From Methanobacteriota archaeon (GTDB taxonomy: Archaea; Thermoplasmatota; Poseidoniia; Poseidoniales; Poseidoniaceae): 29,530 nt of DNA. This document shows positions 15,199-22,041 of this stretch, piece after piece. The translations under genes were made by a program, and so were the position numbers. The notes under the pieces are model-generated. The model made no database searches, was not told the origin of the DNA, and worked only from the letters and a program-made list of their open reading frames with translations. The stretch spans positions 1 to 29,530 of the forward strand of contig PBXF01000061.1 of NCBI GenBank assembly GCA_002727515.1. The letters run 5' to 3'. Position 1 is the first letter of the stretch, and every line of letters starts with the position of its first letter.

Positions 15199-15672
15199 TC
15201 AAGCGCCTTTTGTTCTGACGCTATCAAATAAACTACCAACTAGAGAAACACTATCTTTGAGAGTTCCTAACAATTTGTCGACGACATTTTCATCCTCAGT
15301 TTTCTGACGAATCATGTCTCTAAGGTCGGCTTCAATTCGAGAATGGTCATCATCGTTGATGTTAAATTGGTCTCTAAGGTGAGCCAAAACAGCGAATTCG
15401 TCCTTGGACAAAGAAGCGTTTACGATTGCAACTTCAAACACTCTTGTGTAAACCAATCTTTGCTCATTGAAACTGACATCTCTTCCAGGGTCTAGATTTT
15501 TGTTTTCCTTAATGGCGTTGTAAACCATCGCAGGCTCATTATCTGAAAGGCCTAATGCATTGGCTAATTTGATGATCAAACGTTTTTCCTCACGGGTTAG
15601 AACACCGTCCCGAAGCATTACTTCGGTGGTAGACCTAAACACATCTAGTGCCCCGACAGAATCTCCGCTCAC
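15199..15672 (-). CDS. TerB-like tellurite-resistance-family protein
   Basis: A 157-residue helical protein. The N-terminal pattern 'MLRDGVLTREEKRLIIKLANALGLS' is typical of TerB / DnaJ-associated TerB-like domains, where an acidic helix-loop contributes a metal site. A second half (VYTRVFEVAIVNASLSKDEFAVLAHLRDQFNI) repeats the same pattern, so two TerB-like units are likely. The C-terminus is hydrophobic/amphipathic (LLGTLKDSVSLVGSLF). TerB-like proteins are often linked to membrane stress or phage defence, but none of the other ter genes is here. The start is GTG at 15672. It is the first gene of the four-gene minus operon and diverges from dnaG. Confidence 0.65.
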   Translation of the reverse strand: MSGDSVGALDVFRSTTEVMLRDGVLTREEKRLIIKLANALGLSDNEPAMVYNAIKENKNLDPGRDVSFNEQRLVYTRVFEVAIVNASLSKDEFAVLAHLRDQFNINDDDHSRIEADLRDMIRQKTEDENVVDKLLGTLKDSVSLVGSLFDSVRTKGA

Positions 15673-15880
15673 ATTTCCCCGAGTACAGTCCTACACTTGA
15701 ACCTCATTGTGCGGAAAACATATTTTTTTGTGGGTTTTTTCATGAAGGGTTCAAGAAGTATGAGAAATTCGGAGGTATATCCCAATCCGATTCACGACCT
15801 GCTCCACGGGGCAAGTCAACTTGGAAACATGCTCTTAGGCATGCGAAAATAGTGAAAACGAGAGGGTAGGAGAAATTCAA
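15673..15880 (+). promoter_or_regulatory. Long divergent spacer and probable structured leader of dnaG
   Basis: This 208-base spacer is one of the longest in the window. A T-rich block at 15719-15738 may hold a promoter. An 8-bp inverted repeat, CTTGAACC (15696-15703) and GGTTCAAG (15748-15755), brackets it. Three small hairpins follow in a row: GCTC/GGGC (15801-15812), CAAG/CTTG (15812-15823) and CATGC/GCATG (15828-15843). A GGGTAGGAG Shine-Dalgarno-like run lies before the dnaG ATG. It also contains a possible 36-codon ORF (15742-15852) that I do not consider proven. Confidence 0.4.
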
Positions 15881-17083
15881 ATGGGAAAAAAACACGGTGG
15901 AGGCAACTCCAAAGCAAAAGCGATGAAGTATCTAATCAAAGCTGACCTTAAGGTAAATGGATCAGTTCAGAGAAAAGACATCATTGGCGCAATCATGGGT
16001 CAAACAGAGGGTCTACTTGGAGATGAATTAGAACTCAGAAAACTACAGAGAACAGCAAGAATAGGACATGTTGATGTCGAGGTAAAGAGTTCAGGCGGAA
16101 AGGTAAGCGGAGAAATTCTAATTCCTAGCAGCATGGACAATGTCGAGACTGCAATTATCGCTTCAAGTCTTGAAACAATCGACAGAATAGGTCCTTGCGC
16201 AGCAAAGATTCAGGTTAAAGAAATACAAGATGTAAGATCTACAAAGGTCAACGCAGTAATAGATAGAGCCAAGGACTTACTTTTGGATATGGTCAATACT
16301 GGCGATGCTGCTACAAAGACAGTCATTGAAGAGGTCAGAAGCGTGCTAACCGTTGGCACAGCAAAGAACTACCACGGCCTAACATGTGGGCCAAATGTAG
16401 AATCTAGTGACTCTTTGATTATTGTTGAAGGAAGAAACGATGTAAGGAATCTATTAACCTTCGGAGTAAAGAATTCAATCTCTTGTGATGGCGCTGGAAA
16501 CATCAAGAAAGAATTGATAGAACTTGCTAACAAGAAAGACACGGTCATTCTAGCAATAGATGGAGACCGTGGCGGCGAGATGTTGTTCAGACAATTAAAT
16601 GAAGTTTTGAAAATAGATTTCGTTGCTCAAGCACCTGTAGGCCAAGAATGGGAATTGCTACCACAGAAGACAGCAACAAAGTGCCTATCACAGAAAATCG
16701 AGGCTGGGAAATTCGCATCATCTCTTCCAAAAGACGAGGAAACCGAAGATAAAGAAGCATGGCTTGAAGATGGATTTGAAGCAGAGGAAGCACCTGCCGA
16801 AGTTCACGAATATTTCGATCATATTGAGAATTTGAAAAACAATAATGCAGTATTTGTAAATGTTGATGGGACAATTTCCGATGCAGTTGGGCCAGCAAAA
16901 CTTGCTAAGGCAGCCGATGATGCAGATGGAGCAGTCGCTATAATTATCAATGGAGCAATAACAGACAGAGTCCTAAATATCGCGTCTGAAGCTGCTATCG
17001 AAATGGTTGTTGGAACAAAAGAAGGCAAAGGATACGCAAGCAGGGACGATGTCAAGGCTTGGATGAAAGAAAACCATTCTTGA
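15881..17083 (+). CDS. dnaG: Archaeal DnaG-type primase / exosome-associated TOPRIM protein
   Basis: A 400-residue archaeal DnaG. The N-terminal domain (1-165) is the archaeal-specific part with KYLIKADLKVNGSVQRKDIIGAIMGQTEGLLGDEL. The TOPRIM domain follows: EGRNDV with the catalytic glutamate E183, then IDGDRGGE (226-233) with the metal-binding aspartates. In archaea this protein is known both as a primase-like enzyme and as a stable component of the RNA exosome. The region at about 287-318 is strongly acidic. The start is supported by an upstream GGAG sequence and the conserved N-terminus. It diverges from the TerB-like operon across a 208-base spacer. Confidence 0.97.
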   Translation: MGKKHGGGNSKAKAMKYLIKADLKVNGSVQRKDIIGAIMGQTEGLLGDELELRKLQRTARIGHVDVEVKSSGGKVSGEILIPSSMDNVETAIIASSLETIDRIGPCAAKIQVKEIQDVRSTKVNAVIDRAKDLLLDMVNTGDAATKTVIEEVRSVLTVGTAKNYHGLTCGPNVESSDSLIIVEGRNDVRNLLTFGVKNSISCDGAGNIKKELIELANKKDTVILAIDGDRGGEMLFRQLNEVLKIDFVAQAPVGQEWELLPQKTATKCLSQKIEAGKFASSLPKDEETEDKEAWLEDGFEAEEAPAEVHEYFDHIENLKNNNAVFVNVDGTISDAVGPAKLAKAADDADGAVAIIINGAITDRVLNIASEAAIEMVVGTKEGKGYASRDDVKAWMKENHS

Positions 17084-17115
17084 AATTATTTTTAGGTCAA
17101 ATTTCATCAATCTAA

Positions 17116-17133
17116 ATGACCCAGCAGGGTCAT
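17116..17133 (+). repeat. Perfect 7-bp stem-loop overlapping a start codon
   Basis: ATGACCC (17116-17122) and GGGTCAT (17127-17133) form a perfect stem with loop AGCA. The right arm includes the first two bases of the ATG at 17132. It could terminate the dnaG transcript or occlude this start codon in favour of the ATG at 17141. No U-tract follows. Confidence 0.5.
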
Positions 17134-19078
17134 GGGAGATATGGATTCTAATCCAAACAGTCCGAGTTTGAACATGTCCCTGAATCGAAAATCAGGAACA
17201 CAGTTAGCCCTTGCGTTGACGGTTTTAGCTCTAATTTTGTCTGCTAATTCAATCATTAATCAATCATGGGTTTCAGCCAATACTGAAGACGATGGCATTA
17301 GCGTTGAATCCGACTTCGGTCTTACTGAATTAAACGCGGAAGCATGTGTAAGTGAAGATTGCACTACGCTTTCGGAAACATATGCCGACCTTTATTCAGA
17401 TTGTAGAGATGATTTGAAATCTGAATTTACTAATCCAACATCCTCACAGATTGAAGAATCTTGTGGGGAGATTGAGGAATTCCATAATGCTGGATTCATA
17501 GCAAAAATAATGTTGGTAATATCTTGTGTAGTATTGCTTTATGCAGTTATTTTACAGGTCAAATCTATGCTCGGTAACGATACCAGAAAGCCAAATTTCA
17601 TGTCAGGAATTGGTGGGATTTTAGTAGGAATTTCCGTATTGGTTTGGTATCTAATGCTCCCAGAACCAAGTGAAGGTAATGACCTTGAGTGGAGTCAAGG
17701 CGTTTGGATGAATCTCATAGCACTATCATTAGCCTTAGTAGCATCACAAAGTAAAACCATTCAATCCTGGATTGATGGCCCACCTAGAATGAGAGCCAAC
17801 GGAGTAAGGGCATCTCAAGATATGGAGGAATTTGTTCTAAAAGAATCATCATGTGGAGATAAGACCTTATCGATTCTTGTTGATGACCAACTTATCAGAG
17901 TTGTGAACGTGGAACGAATAGGCTCATCGCCTAATGTAAAAGACATTCTTGCAACAAGCAGGGACTCATACACTGGCTTCTCACATCAAAGATTGGATTG
18001 GCTGGATGATTTCAAGGGAGTATGGTGGATTGTTTCTGGAGCATCTCTGATATCGATTGTAATGATAAGTCCGTTATTTTCAATCCCTCTTGTAGTCTTT
18101 GGTGCACTCGCATTAGTTCAGTTAATGGATCCTGAAAGATTTGTAATATCGACAACATCTGGTAATCACTCATTCGTTGTAAACAGGTGGCGTTCCAACA
18201 GAGAATTGACTAATTTAGCAATGGATTTGGTAGATGAATGCATGCTTTCGGTTCTTAGAGGAAATTCCCTTGATTCATCACACCTTGAAAATAGAGCATC
18301 TCTGATCGCAGAAAGATTCGCAAAAGACAGAGAATCTTCACGCCTTAAAGCAGCAGAGAATAATTTAGACAAGATTGCAAAGCAAGAGGAGAAGGCCAGA
18401 ATAAAAATGGAAAAGGCTGCTGCTAAAGCCAAAATCAAAGAGGCTGAGGAAAAGGCAGCCGCAGCTGAAGCGAAAGCGATAGCAGCAGAAAAAGAAGCAC
18501 AGGAAAAGCTCGCTCAAATGGAAAAAGAAATGGAGGAGCAAAAAGCAAAGATTTCGGAAACTGAACCGCCTCTAGAGGAGAATAAATCTGCAGCGGAGGA
18601 AACCCCTCAAATCCAAACGGAATCTGTCGCAGAAATCCAAACCACGGTTGATGAAAAGCCGGAACCACCAGCAACACAACTGCAGACACCGCCTCCTTCT
18701 CAAGTAGAACAGAAGCCAACACCACCTGCAACAATACCGCAAGTCGAGAAAAAGCCTGAGCCAGCTTCGCCACCACCGCAGCAGGCCGTTTTTATCCCAC
18801 CGCCGCCGGCGTTGCCGCCACTTCCTTCAGTAGGTATGGCGCTACCGCCTCTACCAGGAACCATGCCACCGCCGCCACAAGCAGTAACAAACATGCCACC
18901 GCCTCCTCAATCGGTAGCAAGTATCCCTCCGCCGCCACAAGCAGCAACAAACATGCCACCACCTCCTCAATCGGTAGCAAGCATCCCTCCGCCGCCAGTT
19001 GTTGTAGCTGCAGCCCCTAGAGAGGAGAATCTTAGCGATGATGAGAAAGACGATCTACTCGGAGAATTAAATTCTTGA
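17132..19078 (+). CDS. Membrane protein with coiled coil and poly-proline C-terminal tail
   Basis: A 648-residue protein of no family I can name. It has a hydrophobic segment at about 23-42, a cysteine-containing external-type loop (50-118), further membrane segments near 122-144, 155-176 and 190-205, and a membrane hairpin at 297-333. The flanks of the hairpin (DQLIRVVNVERIG... and FVISTTSGNHSFVVNRW) look like two halves of a small beta domain, similar to PH-like domains split by a membrane hairpin (inference). A long alanine/lysine/glutamate coiled coil follows (about 394-474), then a proline-rich region (510-630) ending in 10-residue repeats of the type [MI]PPPPQ. The last residues are acidic (DDEKDDLLGELNS). 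Start ATG is 17132 or, three codons later, 17141. Its stop abuts that of the convergent next gene. Confidence 0.75.
   Translation: MGDMDSNPNSPSLNMSLNRKSGTQLALALTVLALILSANSIINQSWVSANTEDDGISVESDFGLTELNAEACVSEDCTTLSETYADLYSDCRDDLKSEFTNPTSSQIEESCGEIEEFHNAGFIAKIMLVISCVVLLYAVILQVKSMLGNDTRKPNFMSGIGGILVGISVLVWYLMLPEPSEGNDLEWSQGVWMNLIALSLALVASQSKTIQSWIDGPPRMRANGVRASQDMEEFVLKESSCGDKTLSILVDDQLIRVVNVERIGSSPNVKDILATSRDSYTGFSHQRLDWLDDFKGVWWIVSGASLISIVMISPLFSIPLVVFGALALVQLMDPERFVISTTSGNHSFVVNRWRSNRELTNLAMDLVDECMLSVLRGNSLDSSHLENRASLIAERFAKDRESSRLKAAENNLDKIAKQEEKARIKMEKAAAKAKIKEAEEKAAAAEAKAIAAEKEAQEKLAQMEKEMEEQKAKISETEPPLEENKSAAEETPQIQTESVAEIQTTVDEKPEPPATQLQTPPPSQVEQKPTPPATIPQVEKKPEPASPPPQQAVFIPPPPALPPLPSVGMALPPLPGTMPPPPQAVTNMPPPPQSVASIPPPPQAATNMPPPPQSVASIPPPPVVVAAAPREENLSDDEKDDLLGELNS
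18866..18997 (+). repeat. 60-bp tandem repeat encoding PPPPQ units
   Basis: Two 60-bp copies (18866-18925 and 18926-18985) plus 12 bases of a third. Each encodes two 10-residue subunits beginning PPPPQ, separated by Met or Ile. Copies differ at a few mostly synonymous positions, which indicates an older duplication kept under selection or gene conversion rather than a very recent slippage event. Confidence 0.85.
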
Positions 19079-21856
19079 CTATCTAACTCCACCAGACGTT
19101 GCGAGAATGACTCTTTTGGATAGAATACTAATTTCATTAGAAAGGCCCTCTAAATCTGAATTACTAGGTAATTCATGTTCATCAGCTAATAGTGGTAGAG
19201 GTGTGCCTGGTCCGGGGATTCTTTCCAGAGCGACGCCGAGAGTTTTCGCATCTTCCAAAAGATATCCTGTGGATCCTGAGTGTCTTGCTTCAAGACGTAT
19301 TCTTGTCCATTTGGAAAGTTCTTTGGCAAGTTCAGATAGGCTTGATAGAAGAGCATATCTTTGCTCATCTTCATCATCGCCCTTTGGCATTAATCTCAGT
19401 GAAAGTCGCAACAATCTATCCAATCGAGTATCTCTCGGCTCCAGCCCAACATGTGATGCCAGTGCCCGTCTGACAGAGTTAATATCGCCATCATCCAACA
19501 ACATATCCGCTTCTTTTTCTAGGCCTAAAGACCGCAAAACCGACTCGATGGATGAAGAATCACCGACGACAACCTGCTGTTGCTCCGCTTCTTCTTTCTC
19601 TTTCTTTTTTGCAGCACTCTTTCCAGCTAGGCCATAATCAGTGACACCTATTCGGTCGGTTATTCCACCAATTACATCACCAACAGCGCCGAATTTACCT
19701 ACACCGTCGCGACCACCGCCGCTGACTAAGCCTTTGATGCGGCTAGGCTTTTTCTTTGGAGGCTCTTCTTCGACAATTTCCTCTTCGACAATTTCCTCTT
19801 CGAAGATTTCTTCCTCAACCTCTTCTTGCCTTGAAAGAACTTCTGTCAACAGGGGGCGAGGATTCTCCTCTTCCTTAACCGCAATCTCCATTGTTTCAAG
19901 TGGTTCTTGTGGAGTTAATGGTTTGATTTCTTTAGACGGAATAGGTTTAGACGGTCGATTATCCATTTCTTCCAGAATCGCTTCCATTGCGTCATCCGCA
20001 GTATTTTTCGGTACAGGAACTAAAACCTTTCTTGACCTTCTATTTGGCCTCCAAGGTATAAATCTGAAATGTTCATCTTGAACCTCTTTTTTTGATAGTT
20101 CGATAGCAATTTCCGGAATACTTGAAGCAAGTGAAGATAATCTATCTGGTTGTGAAAGTTCTAAATTCACTGCTACAGATAACTCCGGACTTCTAGTCCA
20201 ATCTAAATTTTCTAGTCTTCTAATCAACTGTGCGTGATTTTGAATCATTTCTCTTATTGATGAAATTTTTAATGCCAACTCCATTGGGTTTTTTGTCAAA
20301 TCTTCCCGTAGATTATTGACATCGAAACCTAGTTGATGCCATCTTTCAATTTCATTTCTTAGATTTTCACCCAGACGGTCAACAGGAACACTAAAGCCAC
20401 TTCGCCCCATTCTCGAGTCGGCAATTAATTTTTCAAATTCGGCTAATGTTAGGTTTGCAGTAGACCTATCTTCTACAGTTCCTAACCTAACCATTTCAAT
20501 CCATTCTATTTCTAGCATTCCACGATGTCTAGCAGCCCGCCTTGCCTGTATTTCAATGAAATCACTCATCTCTTCAAGAATATTTGTGTCTAGTTCAAAC
20601 TCTCTTAAGATCGCTGTGCGCTTCATTATTTCATCTTCTCCAGATATTGAAGCATCTAATCTCATCAAAGCTTGTATTAGATCTCTTGCCATTGAATAAT
20701 TTTCATCCTCAATTTTCAACCAAGCAAGAGCGCTGCGAGGCTCCTCAGAAATTCTCGAACGCCATAAATCCATTACAAAACCAAAATTCTCCCATTTTGA
20801 AATTAAGTCCATTCCTTCTAGTTCATAGGTTCGCCATTCCTGTTCTAAAGAATCAACAACGTCTAACAACTCGTCAGTTTTTTCTAATTGCCCAATGAAT
20901 TCGATGTTTTGTACTTTTTCAGGCCACACTTTCCTAAATTGATTCCATCTTTCAACAGCATTAGCATGAGCATCAACCATTTTTTCTAAGTCTGGTAAAT
21001 TGGCTTCCCATTCCAGTAATTCGTCTGCAGAAATCTTTGATTTATCCGAGATATGTATTCCTTCATTTTCCCATTGTTTTATTTTTGAATTTAGACTTGT
21101 TAATCTGGATCCTAGGTTTTCTACAATAGACGAAACCTCTTCATCGAGACCTTCGTTACGTTTAGTCATCAACTTGTCAGCCAATTCCTCATCAAATGGC
21201 CTGATTTCCTTGTCTATTCGAAGACGAGTTTCTCGCATCTGTTTTGCAACACCTTGCATCGAATTGATGTAATCAAGAGCATCGCTAATTGGCATCATTC
21301 TTGCCGCTGAAGCATCTACGCCTTCTTCTTGTAAGATAGATATCATCTCAGCGATTATATTCCGTCGGTTTTGCTCATCTTCTTCAATTTCTGTCAACAT
21401 CGACTTGATGGAATCAATGCTTCCAACATCATCAAACAGAATGTAAATTGGTTGGCAAGCAGGATATGAAGAGATGTCCAACGCTTCCAATCGTTTGACG
21501 ATTTTAGTAAGCTCATTCCTAATTCCCAAATCGATCCATTTTTTCTCTGAACGATTAACATATGGTTCCCAAGGTCTATTTTGTCTAGAATCAGATTCCC
21601 ATTCGAGCAATGTATTTTCAGTATTGGAGAATTCATCCAATTTTTCCAGCCAATCCCCTTTCTTTTCATGGGATAATGATGAATCGATAATTCTCCTTCT
21701 AAGTGCGCGATTAATCTTGACAAGATTTTCGTATTCAATCATCAACTCGCTCGCGTTTTCATGATTTTCTTCTAAGGATTTACGAATATCTTCTGTATCG
21801 AAACCTTCGTGCGACCACGCCTCTAGGCGCTCGTCCCACCAATTTTCCTCGACCAA
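19079..21856 (-). CDS. Large helical scaffold protein with W-x3-G-[FI] repeat modules
   Basis: A 925-residue soluble protein of unknown family, mostly alpha-helical and strongly acidic. W-x3-G-[FI] motifs recur at W14, W107, W262, W355 and W506. The modules at W14 and W506 align without gaps over about 47 residues (W..GFD...R..L..N, ending L.RR), and W355 is similar. A charged, disordered region follows (about 605-765) with repeats of EEEIV at 681-698 and a glycine-rich linker (711-745). A last helical domain spans about 768-855. The start is TTG at 21856, since no ATG occurs before residue 39; AAGGTGG lies upstream as a ribosome-binding site and the first W-G-F motif would be lost with a later start. 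The gene converges on the poly-proline protein, whose stop it abuts. Confidence 0.75.
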   Translation of the reverse strand: MVEENWWDERLEAWSHEGFDTEDIRKSLEENHENASELMIEYENLVKINRALRRRIIDSSLSHEKKGDWLEKLDEFSNTENTLLEWESDSRQNRPWEPYVNRSEKKWIDLGIRNELTKIVKRLEALDISSYPACQPIYILFDDVGSIDSIKSMLTEIEEDEQNRRNIIAEMISILQEEGVDASAARMMPISDALDYINSMQGVAKQMRETRLRIDKEIRPFDEELADKLMTKRNEGLDEEVSSIVENLGSRLTSLNSKIKQWENEGIHISDKSKISADELLEWEANLPDLEKMVDAHANAVERWNQFRKVWPEKVQNIEFIGQLEKTDELLDVVDSLEQEWRTYELEGMDLISKWENFGFVMDLWRSRISEEPRSALAWLKIEDENYSMARDLIQALMRLDASISGEDEIMKRTAILREFELDTNILEEMSDFIEIQARRAARHRGMLEIEWIEMVRLGTVEDRSTANLTLAEFEKLIADSRMGRSGFSVPVDRLGENLRNEIERWHQLGFDVNNLREDLTKNPMELALKISSIREMIQNHAQLIRRLENLDWTRSPELSVAVNLELSQPDRLSSLASSIPEIAIELSKKEVQDEHFRFIPWRPNRRSRKVLVPVPKNTADDAMEAILEEMDNRPSKPIPSKEIKPLTPQEPLETMEIAVKEEENPRPLLTEVLSRQEEVEEEIFEEEIVEEEIVEEEPPKKKPSRIKGLVSGGGRDGVGKFGAVGDVIGGITDRIGVTDYGLAGKSAAKKKEKEEAEQQQVVVGDSSSIESVLRSLGLEKEADMLLDDGDINSVRRALASHVGLEPRDTRLDRLLRLSLRLMPKGDDEDEQRYALLSSLSELAKELSKWTRIRLEARHSGSTGYLLEDAKTLGVALERIPGPGTPLPLLADEHELPSNSDLEGLSNEISILSKRVILATSGGVR

Positions 21857-22041
21857 AACCCGACCACCTTGTGCGTTACTGTTTACGGCAGGCGTTTGAA
21901 CTTAACTTAATCGAATACCAAATATCAACAATTATTGTCTAAATCTCGCTTTTTGGGGAATAAAAAAAGGCTCTGAAATCACCATATTGGGGTACTTCCG
22001 CGTAGGAGAGCATATAGCCTCAACGAATTGGATGCCGGCTG
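21857..22041. promoter_or_regulatory. Divergent AT-rich promoter spacer
   Basis: This 185-base spacer serves the leftward W-G-F repeat gene and the rightward TPR gene. A candidate BRE/TATA-like stretch is GGGGAATAAAAAAAGG at about 21955-21970, which would place a rightward start site some 25 bases later and give a leader of about 45 bases. AAGGTGG, close to 21866, is the probable ribosome-binding site on the minus strand. No strong inverted repeat is seen. Confidence 0.4.

Noticed and set aside
15748..15758. GGTTCAAG motif resembling a tRNA T-arm
   Set aside because: No acceptor stem, D-arm or anticodon arm can be fitted around it; I see no tRNA in the window.
15742..15852. A 36-codon ORF starting MKGSRSMRN in the dnaG leader
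   Set aside because: No ribosome-binding site and no recognisable family; a frame of this length is expected by chance. Not annotated as a gene.
15648..15869. A 73-codon plus-strand frame upstream of dnaG with a basic C-terminal half
   Set aside because: Its only ATG lies inside the TerB-like gene start on the other strand, the N-terminal half looks random, and the region is better explained as leader/promoter. I keep it only as an alternative in the leader finding.
18166..18980. Several minus-strand frames opposite the coiled-coil and poly-proline region
   Set aside because: They are mirror frames of low-complexity Ala/Lys/Glu and Pro codons, giving Leu/Val- and Gly-rich artefacts, and they lie wholly inside a well-supported gene.
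18866..18997. Tandem repeat considered as a CRISPR-like or satellite array
   Set aside because: The units are in frame, encode PPPPQ repeats and have no spacers, so they are part of the coding sequence.
19107..20081. Plus-strand frames opposite the W-G-F repeat gene, rich in serine
   Set aside because: Antisense shadows of an acidic helical protein; serine-rich composition is the expected artefact and no motif is present.
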